64,000 nucleotides of DNA from Porphyridium purpureum (GCA_008690995.1 VRMN01000012.1:124001-188000), one strand, 5' to 3'; shown: positions 42,166 through 52,692, numbered from the stretch's first letter. Numbers and translations: made by a program. Notes: generated from the letters alone by a model not told the origin.

Positions 42166-45038
42166 CAAAAAGCGATTTGCCAGAGCCCGCACGGCTCGCC
42201 ACAAATTGGCGCAGAGCTAAAGCGGTCAATTTTCGCTGCGACCGTATGCAGGCACGAAAATAGAGGACACGCCTTTTTCGTGACGGCAGTGTTCAATTAC
42301 GGTTGCGCCAAGCGATGCACAATTGGCGGTCGCGCGCTTATGCCCGATGCAGGTTTAAAAAGTGCGATAAGAAGGACCCAAACGGGCGAGAGAGCCGTTA
42401 CGGCCTGGTAGTCGGCCTGCAGGCGGTCGGCCACGCATCTCTGCCGTGAACGGGTATCAAATAAGCGGGCAACTTCGCGTGCTGCGGAGCTTTGTAGATG
42501 AAAGGAAGAAAGGAAAGAACTAGGCAAGGCAAAAAGTAAGATATCTGCTCTTGCGGTGGTCGTTTTCTGAAAATTTGTGTGGCAGAGCAGCGAAACACAC
42601 CTGTGGCGTACAAGTAGGGTAGCTTGGGCTAGCTTTGCCAGGCACTCGACGCTCGCGCAAACTGGCAATGAAATACCGCGTTGGTAGCCGCCAGTCGGGC
42701 CGCAGCGCGGCCGTTGCGTTCACTCAAACAAGCCAACCTTAACAATTGTCGTCATTCGTCTCAATTAAAAATGTGCATCTTGTGGAGATTTCTCACTGTA
42801 CCAAGTAGATGTGAATGATGTATTCCTCTGACGAAAACCATGGATCGCGAAAATTTTACCCGTTTGCTGATGGCTTCTTAGAATGGAACAGACTGTAGGA
42901 ATTGGTTCCAAAAGCCCATGACCTGGTTGATGCACAAGCGTCGCATTGAGGTATTGGGGTTGCTCTGATAATCATGGAGTTTATTCAGAGCAAGCTTTGC
43001 CATCAACAATTCTAGAAAACGAAAATCCTGCTTCTAACATGACCCAAAGATGGTCATGGTTTGGTGGTTCAACGGCGTATGGGTCGATCACTGGCACGTC
43101 TGTCCGCCAGTTTATGTCGGCACGAGACACATGAGCAAGAAATGAGGAAAAAGAAAAGGACCGCACGAGTTGCCCAGGTGGGATTGTAGACGAAGGACAG
43201 CTTGTGAGGATAAAAAGAGACGAAACGAGCAGGGTGAGACGAGAGAGGGAGACCTTTCCTGCGGCAGACGGTCGGCGGCTGTGAAGGACTATCCATGGCA
43301 CGCCGGTCAAGTATGTTGACATTGTCTTTCTTTGCAGACTTCGATCGTCGGTAAAGGCTTTGGCGGAAAGCTCAAGCAGGCGATTTTCAGTCGGTCCCAT
43401 TGGAATTGATGCTTTCCAACACTTGGATTCTTTCTTCACTAAAAGTGCAGACGGAAATAATGTACCAATACAGACTCGGGCCGATAGTGGAAACATGTTT
43501 TCAGTGCGAATCTATTCAGCGTAGCAAGATCGGAAGCCTGAGAAAATGCGCAGTCCTCGTTTCGGTACTTTCTTACGTTTCTTTTTCAACGCATATCTCG
43601 TAAGCTCGTGCCGCCCAGCAATGTCCTCATTCCCACTGTACTTTCATGAGAAAATTAGCCCGTTGAAACCGACCCTAATTTTAGCATTACAATAAGGAGA
43701 AGATGGTATGTGGAGTTCCTCCATTTTTCCTGTCTGCTTGTTGCGGCCCCGCAAAAAGGACACCAAAAAACACAGCGCTTCGTAAGCAGTCCCACCCTCA
43801 CGCAAACGTACCTGTCCGTATCACTCCCATCCACTGTAACCCACTCCCCGTAGCCTTACACTCGGCAGCTCTCTCTGCCCGAGCGGATGAATCCTTCCAG
43901 AAACCTTCCAAACTCCGCTTTTCTTCCCAAGATCCATACCCTTTTATTTTCCGTCACTATCGATCCCAGCTTAATTTTACGACATTTTAAAGGCGAGCTC
44001 TAGTGCTTAAAAAAAACCTCAGGGAAAAAAGCTTAACTAGAATTCACCTCCGCGCCCCCTCACCGCGGCACCTCACCGCGGCACCTCACCGCGGCACCTC
44101 ACCGCGGCACCTCACCGCGGCACCTCACCGCGGCACCTCACCGCGCCCACTCGCTGACTTACACGCGCTTCCGCTTCGCTACGACGGTCCGCGCACCGTC
44201 TCCCGGGTCCGCAGCCCATCTCAGGCTGTCCTGCAACATGCTGTACATTTGTTTTGACGCACAAAACCTTTCCGTGCCGAGAAACGTGCACCGGGTCTTT
44301 AAGCCCACTTTCCGTTCGCCCCTGGACTGGCATATTGTTGTATCTAAAAACGGAACTCCTGCATCTAGAATGCTTCATGTGAAAGGACGGGGCATACGCT
44401 CCACCCTTCAAGTCAACTCGGCCATGAAAGAAACAGGTTTCAGTGAGACATTGAGTCACATGCATTGAACAACACGCGACATGTTACATGCGGCACCAAC
44501 ACTCAAAATGGGATGAGTCCTCCAAAGTAATACCAGGCGCCACGTCATACTTCTTGAAGATCTCGTCTCCTGCGCGGGAAAGCCGCCGCCGCGTCCAACG
44601 ACCACCGTCGTCCACACTTCTTGGCGCGCCTCTCCAGCGAAAGTTGGAAGGCGATAAAAGTACAGTGCATCAACCATAAGGTACAGTGGTTTGACGATAC
44701 CGCCAGCGCATAATAAAGCGCGCTTATTTTATAGACTTTTTGCAAACGATCATAAAACGCGCTCGTTTTCGTATGTGCCGCGAAATCTCGGCGAATTTCT
44801 GGCGGCACGCGTGCGCGCAGCGACTGGGAGCTGAAGGGCATTGGCAGGACTTTGCGCGAGTTTGCGCGGCGCGACAGAGAGCTGTGCGTGTGTTGTGCGT
44901 GTCTGCGCGGGACTCGGCGTCGCTCAGCATCGCTCTGGCCAAGGCATTGATGCTGCCAATCCGCTTGAATGGGCGGTTCACGTGCGAGTTCTGAACACGG
45001 AAGACGTTGAACAGAGACCTGGCCCTGACACTGACGAG
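42166..45038. other. 2.9 kb region between the mobile-element block and the transporter gene
   Basis: No gene is supported. A 171-codon minus-strand ORF at 42,981-43,496 has no recognised domain. ACTGTACTTT occurs at 43,635, and paired motifs at 44,657 and 44,678 lie on the minus strand. A 13-base GC-rich tandem repeat starts at 44,060. Confidence 0.5.
44060..44150 (+). repeat. 13-base tandem repeat TCACCGCGGCACC
   Basis: Six exact units plus a partial one, each containing the palindrome CCGCGG. The unit is not a multiple of three, so it is unlikely to be coding. It lies about 0.9 kb upstream of the transporter ATG. Confidence 0.93.
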
Positions 45039-46565
45039 ATGGAATCCGATGTGAGTCAAGGTGGACGCGGGGAAAAGAATGTGTCAGGGCATAAGGATCT
45101 GCGTGCCGAGACACAGCCACTGGTGATGAGCGTTCGTGGGAATGGAAGGTCTGAGCGTAGCTTTGTGGCCGGGCCGGGCATTGGAGTGGGACTTGCGATA
45201 CATCCTGGGCCACATGCGCATGACAATGTGCACTTGGCGGTGAATCATAGTGTGTTTGATGCAGAGAGAGAGCAGGCATCAGAACCATTTTTGGGCAGCA
45301 ATGTAGAGGTGCATGTGCTCGCAGTTGAAGGTGGTGGGGTCGTTGAGCTCCATCGCGAAAAGGACTTGTCGATCCCGGCTGCCGTGGTCAATGTGGTCAA
45401 ACTCACGCTTGGCGCGGGCTCGTTTGCGATTCCGTGGTGCTTTCAGCAGTCTGGCTTAGCGGCGGGATGCGCTGGTATCCTCGGGATGGCGCTCTTTACA
45501 TACGTGTCCGTGGGCTTCTTACTGAGCGCGAAGGACGCGCTTCTGGAGAAAGGCATTCAGGAGGACCGTATTACGTACGCCAGTATTGCTTCACATGCAT
45601 TGGGCCCCAATTGGAGCATACTGGTCCAGTTGGCCACGAGCTTTTCGTGTCTCTTTGCGTGCGCGGGATACGTGGCCTTTATTTCCGGCATTCTCGAAGA
45701 TTATGTCGACGCGCTGTCGCTCCGTGGCGCGTGTATGCTGCTGGTACCGATCTTAACCCTGCTGAGCTGGATCCGCACCTGGAAGCACGTGTCTCTGTGG
45801 AGCGCGCTCGGCAACCTTGCGTTTGGTCTGACCATGCTTGCGGTGGTGAGCGACGTGCTCAGCAAAACGTATCTCATCCGGCCGCTCACACAGTATCCGC
45901 TGGTGCAGTGGCGCACACTGCCGCTTCTCTTTGGCCCGGTTACCTTTTTATTCTGCTTCCCCTATTGTATCATTCCGATTGAGTCCGAGATGCGCGTGCG
46001 TGAGCATTTCCGAACGTATGTCATGCCTATTTCTCTGGGCATCTGTGGCCTTCTCAATGTAGCCTTTGGACTTGTGTGCTATATGGTATACCAGGACACC
46101 ACGAGAGACAACGTGGTTCGCAATCTGACGCAGGGACCTCTCGTCGCTGTGGTCTCCGTGGGGCTCGCCGTAGACCTTCTTTTCACCTATGCGTTGATGC
46201 TAGCACCACCGCGGGAATACCTGGAGGAGTACGTTCTTGCCTGGTTTGTGACAAACCGCGATACCAGTCAAGATATGGCGACTAATCAAGTCAAGCACGA
46301 AACAATAGTACGCAACGTGGTGCGATTCCTGCTCGTCCTGCTCACGGTGGGTATCGCCGTGGTCATTCCAAGCTTTGCGGGCATTACGGGACTGGTGGGC
46401 TCATTCAGCGATACGCTGATGAGCGGCGTGTTGCCGCCTCTCATGCTTGCGGGTGAGTTGTCGGCCATGTCGTCGCGCAAGCGTCTCTTGCAGGGTGTGA
46501 CGCTTCTAGGCAGTTTGTGGATGCTATTTATCACTTCTTCGAGCGTGCAGAATCTGTTCGTATAA
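45039..46565 (+). CDS. Amino acid transporter, SLC38/AVT family
   Basis: 508 residues from ATG 45,039; the open frame upstream to 44,841 has no ATG. Residues 1-115 are a hydrophilic cytoplasmic tail. From about residue 118 there are some 11 membrane helices, starting with the family hallmark PAAVVNVVKLTLGAGSFAIPWCFQQSG, where the broken first helix (GAG) binds substrate and sodium or protons. Later helices include AGYVAFISGILEDYV, FGPVTFLFCFPYCIIPIESEM and GLAVDLLFTYALMLAPPREYLEEYV. Relatives move neutral or cationic amino acids across the plasma membrane or out of the vacuole; the substrate is unknown here. It is convergent with the FAD oxidase gene, with 58 bases between stop codons, so their 3' ends probably overlap. 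Confidence 0.9.
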   Translation: MESDVSQGGRGEKNVSGHKDLRAETQPLVMSVRGNGRSERSFVAGPGIGVGLAIHPGPHAHDNVHLAVNHSVFDAEREQASEPFLGSNVEVHVLAVEGGGVVELHREKDLSIPAAVVNVVKLTLGAGSFAIPWCFQQSGLAAGCAGILGMALFTYVSVGFLLSAKDALLEKGIQEDRITYASIASHALGPNWSILVQLATSFSCLFACAGYVAFISGILEDYVDALSLRGACMLLVPILTLLSWIRTWKHVSLWSALGNLAFGLTMLAVVSDVLSKTYLIRPLTQYPLVQWRTLPLLFGPVTFLFCFPYCIIPIESEMRVREHFRTYVMPISLGICGLLNVAFGLVCYMVYQDTTRDNVVRNLTQGPLVAVVSVGLAVDLLFTYALMLAPPREYLEEYVLAWFVTNRDTSQDMATNQVKHETIVRNVVRFLLVLLTVGIAVVIPSFAGITGLVGSFSDTLMSGVLPPLMLAGELSAMSSRKRLLQGVTLLGSLWMLFITSSSVQNLFV

Positions 46566-46603
46566 GACACTAAGATCCAGAACACATGCACAACAAAAGA
46601 TCC

Positions 46604-46609
46604 TTTATT
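46604..46609 (-). terminator. Candidate polyadenylation signal AATAAA of the FAD oxidase gene
   Basis: On the minus strand AATAAA lies 14 bases after the stop codon, inside the 58-base gap shared with the convergent transporter gene. Confidence 0.4.
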
Positions 46610-46623
46610 GCCTCACGCGCGTG

Positions 46624-48162
46624 TCACCAAAATTCGCCGACCTCTTCACCTGTAGCGGCGTTTTGGCGGCTCCGGCGCAGCTTCTGAGGCATAAAACGTG
46701 TCGGCTCAAACGGCGAGAGGTCCAGAGTGGCCGACTTGCCTGTCAGCAGAAGCTCGGCCATTGCCTTGCCACTCGCCGGCCCCCATAAGATGCCCCAGCA
46801 GTTGTGGCCCGTCGCGATGAACGCATTGGAGCGACCTAGGCGGCCCATCAACGGCTTTGCGTCGGGCGCGCACGGCCGGATGCACGCCTGGACAATATCA
46901 GGCCCGCCGTCCTCTCCTACAAGGCCCGGGGCAATGGCGCGGAGCGTGTTCATTGCAGCATCAAGTCGTGACGCGCTTGGCCTGACGCGGCTTGGTGCTT
47001 CGATGTCGCCTCCCGGAACGACACGATGGATGTCTAGAATCTCGCTGCCCCCCATGCCACAGACGTATAGGTCACCATTGGCACGCGGGTAGAGCTCAAG
47101 ATGGCAACCGTTGCGGTCTTCGCCGCAGAAGACTGCAAAGGGTTCGTCCAGCACTTTTTGTTTGCGCTCAAACACCAAACTGGTGCTCAAAATCCCTTCC
47201 AACGGCAGTTGCAGCTGCGCGCGACCCTTTGCTCCGGCATCAAGCCACGCTGCCACGGTCGTTGACCATACGCCCATTGCAATGAGGACTTTTCGGCACC
47301 GGAACACCTTACCGCTTTGGGTGCGTACGGATGCGACTTCCCTACGACTCCCGGCTTCATCGTGTGGTCCACTAGGCCTGTGTAGCTCAAAGCCGCAGGC
47401 CGTCTCGTGCACGAGCTCGACGCCAGCGGCTTGCGCCTCCTGCATCAGCCGAGCAGTGAGCTCAAATGGCGTGACCTGTGCCGTGTTGGTGGTGTCGTCC
47501 ATTAGCGACGAGCGACACGCGTCACCGCTGAGCCATGACGAAGCATTGGCACCCTTTCGGAAGGGCTGTGCTTGCAGCGTGTTAACTTTTCGATAGCTCG
47601 TGAGCTGCAGCTCGGCTGCAAGCTGCTCGTGCAGCGCAAATGAAACTCGGTGCAGCTGCTGCGTGTCGCCGCCGTCGCCCCACGTGCGCGCAAGGAACCC
47701 TCCCGCCTTGCCTGACGAGCTGCACGCTACCGCCTCGCGCTCTATCACAAGCACGCGCACACGTGGCGTGTCTACCCCTTCTACTTGTCGGCTGAGATAG
47801 TACGCCGTGGCAGCGCCAATGATTCCGGCACCGAGAATAACGACATCGTATTCGATCTCCTCCTGCTTCCCACCACTTGCCATGGTTGCGGCAGACGCGC
47901 GGAGCGCCCGCCCCGTGCTCAGCTGAGCCTTCTGCGCAAGGCTGGCCGGTCTATGCCTTTCAGTCCGACCACGTCGCCACTCAGATGTGACCGACACCTG
48001 CGCCTTTCCATAGCCAACCCTGTTCGAGACGCGCTCGGCGCACAACGCTCCCACGTAGGCGGCGCCAGGGACAAAAGTCAGGGCGCCACGCATCTGGGTC
48101 AACGGCACGTGCTGATCCGTCTGCCAAGCGCTGCGCACCGCGTCACTGCACGTGCGGTTCAT
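46624..48162 (-). CDS. FAD-dependent amine/amino acid oxidase (DAO/DadA family)
   Basis: 512 residues from ATG 48,162. Other in-frame ATGs are at 48,093 and 47,883; the first two keep an N-terminal extension (for example MRGALTFVPGAAYVGALC) that could be an organelle transit peptide, the last gives only the catalytic part. The FAD motif DVVILGAGIIGAATAYYLSR is followed by SSSGKAGGFLARTWGD, typical of the DAO superfamily. The C-terminal part has GLVGEDGGPDIVQACIRPCAPDAKPLMGRL and ATGHNCWGILWGPASGKAMAELL, the second FAD contact. Family members oxidise D-amino acids, glycine, sarcosine or related amines. Fungal and algal relatives are often annotated as FAD oxidoreductases of unknown substrate. 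It is divergent from the exonuclease gene, 68 bases away. Confidence 0.85.
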   Translation of the reverse strand: MNRTCSDAVRSAWQTDQHVPLTQMRGALTFVPGAAYVGALCAERVSNRVGYGKAQVSVTSEWRRGRTERHRPASLAQKAQLSTGRALRASAATMASGGKQEEIEYDVVILGAGIIGAATAYYLSRQVEGVDTPRVRVLVIEREAVACSSSGKAGGFLARTWGDGGDTQQLHRVSFALHEQLAAELQLTSYRKVNTLQAQPFRKGANASSWLSGDACRSSLMDDTTNTAQVTPFELTARLMQEAQAAGVELVHETACGFELHRPSGPHDEAGSRREVASVRTQSGKVFRCRKVLIAMGVWSTTVAAWLDAGAKGRAQLQLPLEGILSTSLVFERKQKVLDEPFAVFCGEDRNGCHLELYPRANGDLYVCGMGGSEILDIHRVVPGGDIEAPSRVRPSASRLDAAMNTLRAIAPGLVGEDGGPDIVQACIRPCAPDAKPLMGRLGRSNAFIATGHNCWGILWGPASGKAMAELLLTGKSATLDLSPFEPTRFMPQKLRRSRQNAATGEEVGEFW

Positions 48163-48230
48163 TGCATCGGCCTTGTGTCTCACGTTGACGGCACCGCACG
48201 CGTGGCGCTCTTGGGTTGTCGCGGCAGACC
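48163..48230. promoter_or_regulatory. Probable bidirectional promoter
   Basis: Only 68 bases (or 137 if the second ATG of the oxidase is used) separate the two divergent start codons. No TATA box is visible; the region is GC-rich. Confidence 0.45.
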
Positions 48231-49907
48231 ATGGCGAGAGCGACAAGGGTGGCTGGGCGACGGAGGGCAATAACAGCGCACATGCAGCTTCGTCCGCGTG
48301 GAGAGGCCATGGCTAGCTTTGTATCAACGTCGCGGTTGGTGGATGTGAGTCGCAGTGGAAACGCAAGCGTTCCACGTGCGCATGCAGACGGAAAAGCGAA
48401 CGACTTGCAGGATGAGAGCAACGATCGCGCTCGTTCTCGTTCTCGTCCTCGGCCTCGTGCTCGTCCTTCTCAAAGGCCAATGAGACGCGGTCCTGCATCC
48501 ACGCAGACACAGTTCGGTCAGGCGCCAAGGGAGAGTCTGGTTGCTAGGTTGCGAGCAAGCGCGTCGTCCCCAAGCTCGGCTCGTCTGCGCGAGCTCAATG
48601 AACTCGGCCTGTTGTATTCGTTTATGCGCGGTCGGAGAAGCGGCCCATCTGAGCAAGGACGAGCGCCAAATGAGGCCCCGCGACCACAACAACAGATTCC
48701 AGTGCATCCGTCTGTGCCGACGTGCCGGCCAGGAGAGCTGGTTACGACTCGCGCCCAGCTCGAAGCCATGGTTGATGAGGTGATGACCTCCGGCAGCGGT
48801 GTGGGCATTGATACTGAGTTTGTTAGCGAGCTGAGCTTTCGTGCGGAACTTTGCTTGGTTCAAGTAGCGACCACAAAAAAAATCTGGATCGTGGACGCCT
48901 TGAGCCCGGAAATCCATCGCCATATAGACCATTTCTGGAGAACTCTTGTCATAGACAAAGCGCATGAAAAGATTGTCCACGCCGGTGATCAGGACCTAGA
49001 GCACGCATTCAGAAGCACCGGACGCATCCCGGAGAATATTTTCGACACACAGCTCACGGCTGCTTTCGCCGACAACTTGCTCGAGGCAAAGTATCCAGCA
49101 TCGCTCGCAAGACTCGCTGACGAACTTGTTGGAACCGATCTGAGCAATGAAATAGGCAAAGGTACGCCAAGCATGACGGTAAGCGACTGGGTTCAACGTC
49201 CCTTGCGCGTCTCGCAGCTTGAGTACGCAGCGAATGATGTGCGTTTTCTCCCGCTCATGCGGGAGAAGCTTGGAGAACTGGTTGAAAAGACAGGCAACGC
49301 AGCGTGGCTGCAGGACGAGCATGACCGCGTGTACAGGCTCAACGCCAATGCTTTATACGTGCCTCGCCCCACTGCGCCGCACGCCCTGCGCAACACGGGC
49401 GTCGACTTGAAGCGCATGGACGCCGAGCAGGGCGCCGTGCTGAAGGCTTTATGTGATTGGCGCTTTGCCCAGGCGCGCGAATGGAACGTGCCCCAGAATG
49501 CGGTGCTCAGTACCCGGACAATGATTGATCTAGCCGTCGGCGCGAATGTCAGTATAAGCTCGGTCAAAGGGCTGAACAATCGCATCCGCACCGAATGCGG
49601 CGCCGAGATTATGGCGGTTGTACATCAAGCCAGGGAGCGCGTGCACAGCGCCGGTGAAGGCGACAGTGCAGAGACTTCAGGAACGTTACGGTCGGCACAG
49701 GAGATGCTGAACAGTCGCGACATCAATCTCGAATGCCAGCCGCTCAAGCTGAAGCTGGAAAAGAGATGTGCTGAGCAGAATATCGCTTCGCGGCTTGCAT
49801 TCTCCTTGAATGACCTGCGCGAAGTGTTGGACGGTCGAAAAGCACACAGCAAGCTTTTTACAGGGTGGCGCAGTGACCTCTTTTCCGATCTGTTGCTCGA
49901 ATTCTGA
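48231..49907 (+). CDS. RNase D-like 3'-5' exonuclease with HRDC domain
   Basis: 558 residues from ATG 48,231. Residues 1-30 are Arg-rich and acid-poor, possibly a mitochondrial or plastid presequence. Residues 30-165 are low complexity with an RSRSRPRPRARP run. The DEDDy exonuclease domain covers about 170-350: VGIDTEF (Asp194, Glu196), VHAGDQDLEH (Asp255) and LEYAANDVRFL (Tyr332, Asp336), plus the RNase D hallmark VSDWVQRPL. An HRDC-like helical domain follows at about 390-470 (KALCDWRFAQAREWNVPQNAVLS). RNase D enzymes trim the 3' ends of tRNA and other stable RNAs; bacterial-type Rnd is the closest architecture. An organellar tRNA-processing role is an inference from the N-terminus. Confidence 0.9.
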   Translation: MARATRVAGRRRAITAHMQLRPRGEAMASFVSTSRLVDVSRSGNASVPRAHADGKANDLQDESNDRARSRSRPRPRARPSQRPMRRGPASTQTQFGQAPRESLVARLRASASSPSSARLRELNELGLLYSFMRGRRSGPSEQGRAPNEAPRPQQQIPVHPSVPTCRPGELVTTRAQLEAMVDEVMTSGSGVGIDTEFVSELSFRAELCLVQVATTKKIWIVDALSPEIHRHIDHFWRTLVIDKAHEKIVHAGDQDLEHAFRSTGRIPENIFDTQLTAAFADNLLEAKYPASLARLADELVGTDLSNEIGKGTPSMTVSDWVQRPLRVSQLEYAANDVRFLPLMREKLGELVEKTGNAAWLQDEHDRVYRLNANALYVPRPTAPHALRNTGVDLKRMDAEQGAVLKALCDWRFAQAREWNVPQNAVLSTRTMIDLAVGANVSISSVKGLNNRIRTECGAEIMAVVHQARERVHSAGEGDSAETSGTLRSAQEMLNSRDINLECQPLKLKLEKRCAEQNIASRLAFSLNDLREVLDGRKAHSKLFTGWRSDLFSDLLLEF

Positions 49908-50291
49908 AGGATAAAGAAAGTGTTCGTAATCCATTCCGGTCAGCTTGAGAGCGTGTCTACACAAGTGTAACACATGTGTGAGACTGTCTTGCCTGCTGAA
50001 CGGATTCCATCGGAGACGCAAGTCAAGGCCGGTATTCAGTATCAACATGTGCTTCTGAACTGCCGCCCTGCTTTGCGCCGATGCTCGAAACGGATAGGAC
50101 CCCAGTCATCATGGAGGCGCAGCTCGTCAAAAACGAGCACTGCAATGAGCGACACGCGCCCACAGAACGCGCTTGCGACTGACTGCGGCCAGCCTCGTAC
50201 AAATGCGCGCGCATCATTGTTGATAGAGCAAGTCATGGTTCTACATAGCCTGCTCCGATGCAATCCGCGAGCTGAAGCCCTAGATACTGGC
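49908..50291. other. Convergent 3' flanks of the RNase D and GNAT/VOC genes
   Basis: No gene is recognised. The region holds the 3' ends of two convergent transcripts. Confidence 0.5.
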
Positions 50292-51353
50292 CTAGAAGTC
50301 GAGCTCTTGATCCATGTCATGCTGGAGCACAGTCTGTCTGCGCACAAGCTCGAGAATTGTTCCATCCGGGTCACGCAAGATCGCCACTTGCGCAATGAGC
50401 GCGCCGAGCATCTGCTGCTTCGGCGGCTGCAAAACGGGGAGTGTCTTGCCAAACTCGCGGCGGCTCTTGGCGTCAATGCGATCCACAAACTCCTGGAGCT
50501 CGGTGCAAACGCGTGTCACGTCCCAGGACACATGGTACAGCCCCAACGATAGTCGCTGCGCGTCCAAGGCGCTGCGTGCTCCTCCAGCTGCGCTGGTTGA
50601 CTCCAGGCGCCGCTCAGGTGGCAGCTCAATTAGCTCAAGCGCAATAGTAAACAGCGGTGAGCGTAGCCAGGCGCTTCGGCAGCTCGCGGTTCGGAACTTG
50701 AGCGTTGGCTCAAAGCCAAACAAGGAATAAAAGTTCATCGACACGCGAATATCGCTGACTAAGAGGCAAACGTGGTCTCCTGTGCCAGCATACATCTGCG
50801 TCAGGGCATCTGAGAACGAAGCCGCGTCCAGCTCGCGCGAGTGCATGCTCGTGGCGCGTTTCGGCACATATATCCGTTCGTTCGCCCTGGTGAGCTCAAA
50901 GCCGCGTGCCTCGAGAAGCGCGACAAAGGGATGATCCTGCAACAGAGATGAAGCCAAGCACGTACCAGTCGCCGCGCACACACGTACTAGCTCATCGATG
51001 CACAAGTGAATCAGCAGCCTGTCAGAATCTGGGGCGCAAATATCTGTAATGAACCACGTAAACTTGGACGCCAGGCGCACTGTGACACGCGCGCCCGCCG
51101 CGCGCAGCACGCGCTCATTCGAATGCCGTGATGAGAGTGGGTACTCCCACTCTACTTTGGGTGTGGCCAAGTCTGACGCATTGTCCTTTCGTGCGCCAGC
51201 CATGCACATGCACACCGTCGTGCACCGCGCATCAAGCGTTCTACCATGTCTCACCCGCGGGCACAGCCCGTGGCGATTATGCTGCACCACGGGCCGCGGC
51301 GTAACAACACCACCGCCACTGACAAAGCCGCACAAGCCGCTCACACGCGTCAT
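50292..51353 (-). CDS. Fusion of GNAT-like and VOC (glyoxalase-fold) domains
   Basis: 353 residues from ATG 51,353. Residues 1-65 may be a targeting or low-complexity segment. Residues about 110-165 resemble the C-terminal half of GNAT acetyltransferases (IHLCIDELVRVCAATGTCLAS, then HPFVALLEARGFELTRANERIYV), but the acetyl-CoA loop is not evident. Residues 190-340 form a VOC domain: DHVCLLVSDIRVSMNFYSLFGFEP, ALELIELP, GLYHVSWDV and AILRDPDGTILELVRR. His194, Glu242, His274 and Glu335 sit at the four metal-ligand positions, so it may bind a divalent metal as glyoxalase I and extradiol dioxygenases do. A single VOC module pair is present. Substrate is unknown. Confidence 0.75.
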   Translation of the reverse strand: MTRVSGLCGFVSGGGVVTPRPVVQHNRHGLCPRVRHGRTLDARCTTVCMCMAGARKDNASDLATPKVEWEYPLSSRHSNERVLRAAGARVTVRLASKFTWFITDICAPDSDRLLIHLCIDELVRVCAATGTCLASSLLQDHPFVALLEARGFELTRANERIYVPKRATSMHSRELDAASFSDALTQMYAGTGDHVCLLVSDIRVSMNFYSLFGFEPTLKFRTASCRSAWLRSPLFTIALELIELPPERRLESTSAAGGARSALDAQRLSLGLYHVSWDVTRVCTELQEFVDRIDAKSRREFGKTLPVLQPPKQQMLGALIAQVAILRDPDGTILELVRRQTVLQHDMDQELDF

Positions 51354-51564
51354 GGCTTCCACCTGTCGAGCTTGGAGCAGGATGGAGGCAGAGCAAGCGA
51401 CTTGACGATGTGGAGTCTTTCATTTGCGGGATGATGTGTGGTACAAGGGCAGGCTGAGCGACAGGCTACAGATGGCAGTCCGATGTACAAGTTTGTCTAT
51501 CATTTTAGTTCATCGAAAGACGCCTGCAGGCGGCGCCCAGGGTGTATCCAGCGAGTGTCGCATC

Positions 51565-52392
51565 TCACTGGCGGCCTGGCGGAGCGTCATTGGCGCTATC
51601 ATCTGCGGTGTACACATTGTTGGTGGTGAGTTCGGAGGCCTGCGGCATGTATCCGAGTCCTCGCATAAGCGTCATACCGTCGGCCAGCTCATGTCGCAGC
51701 GCTTCTTCAAACCGTCTTGCCTCGGGCGGCACGTGTGCTTCAAGCGCATGCTTGTTCAGCACGCCGTCGAGCCACAGTTCGTCCAATCTATCTGCATAGT
51801 GTAGCTTGGCCCAGAACTTGCTGCTGAGGAAGGGCCGCATGATCAGAAACACGCCGCGCACCCACACTCCCGGATGGACAATACTGAGGTGTGCAAGGTT
51901 CTTCTTGTACGCTGTCGGCAGAAGACGATACGCTCGTATGGCGAAGGCGACACTCGGCTGATTCCGCCAGCCCATGTTTGTGTGAAAGAAGATCACGCTG
52001 TACTGGCGACTAGAGTCGTCGAGCTCTATATCTGCCCCAGGCCCAAAAACACACGGATGCAGCAGGCGAATAAACAACAACAACACGTCGTGCATGTCCA
52101 CATTCCACGTATCCAGCCGACTCCCGTGCACCATCATGACGGGCCTGCCGTGGCCATCATCCTCGACAACCTCGAACACATTCAGGGCCTCAATGTGCTC
52201 CAGATTTGCGGCACGCGCCTCTTCTAACACGCGAAGATACTCTTCAACTGGCGCCTGCTGGAGTGCACTCAACGGCTCCCCCAACGGCGCCTCAGCGTCC
52301 GCGCCACGAATATCCTCCGACGCAGCGTCCACCTCGGCCATGGCCTCGGAGTCGGCCGCCACCACGACCACCGCACCTTCATCGCTCTCCAT
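51565..52392 (-). CDS. CRAL-TRIO (Sec14-like) lipid-binding domain protein
   Basis: 275 residues from ATG 52,392. Residues 1-50 are acidic and Ala-rich. Residues about 65-245 match the divergent CRAL-TRIO/BCH type found in GDAP2, BNIP2 and some RhoGAPs: GRPVMMVHGSRLD, the YSVIFFHTNMGWRNQPSVAF strand-helix, RLLPTAYKKNLAHLSIVHPGVWVRGVFLIMRPFLSSKFWAKLHY and DRLDELW. No macro or RhoGAP domain is attached. Such domains bind lipids or small GTPases and act in membrane signalling. It is a stand-alone, cytosolic-looking protein. A solo LTR with a promoter-like box lies 300 bases upstream in the same orientation. Confidence 0.82.
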   Translation of the reverse strand: MESDEGAVVVVAADSEAMAEVDAASEDIRGADAEAPLGEPLSALQQAPVEEYLRVLEEARAANLEHIEALNVFEVVEDDGHGRPVMMVHGSRLDTWNVDMHDVLLLFIRLLHPCVFGPGADIELDDSSRQYSVIFFHTNMGWRNQPSVAFAIRAYRLLPTAYKKNLAHLSIVHPGVWVRGVFLIMRPFLSSKFWAKLHYADRLDELWLDGVLNKHALEAHVPPEARRFEEALRHELADGMTLMRGLGYMPQASELTTNNVYTADDSANDAPPGRQ

Positions 52393-52692
52393 GCTCAGTC
52401 ACACTGCACCAGCCCATTCCTGACGCGAATCTCGCGTCCACGTTCCACGCAACCACCGACTCGACTCTCACCCCACAAAACCCCGCCCACCACCACGCCG
52501 TTCTCCGCAATCAGCACGTGCGCACTGCAACACGCATGAAACTATATCCGTGCGCGCGTGCGCTTCCACGTCTCGCCGCATCCACGTCGTTCTCGGCTCC
52601 CATGCGCGTTGTTCTCCGCTCCAAGCCCCGCGTCTCTCCCGTTCTGACTCGAAAATTGTTCTCGGCTGCACGTGCTGCGTGTGAGTTCCATG

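Noticed and set aside
44060-44150. CRISPR-like array
   Set aside because: Units are contiguous with no spacers, and the genome is eukaryotic.
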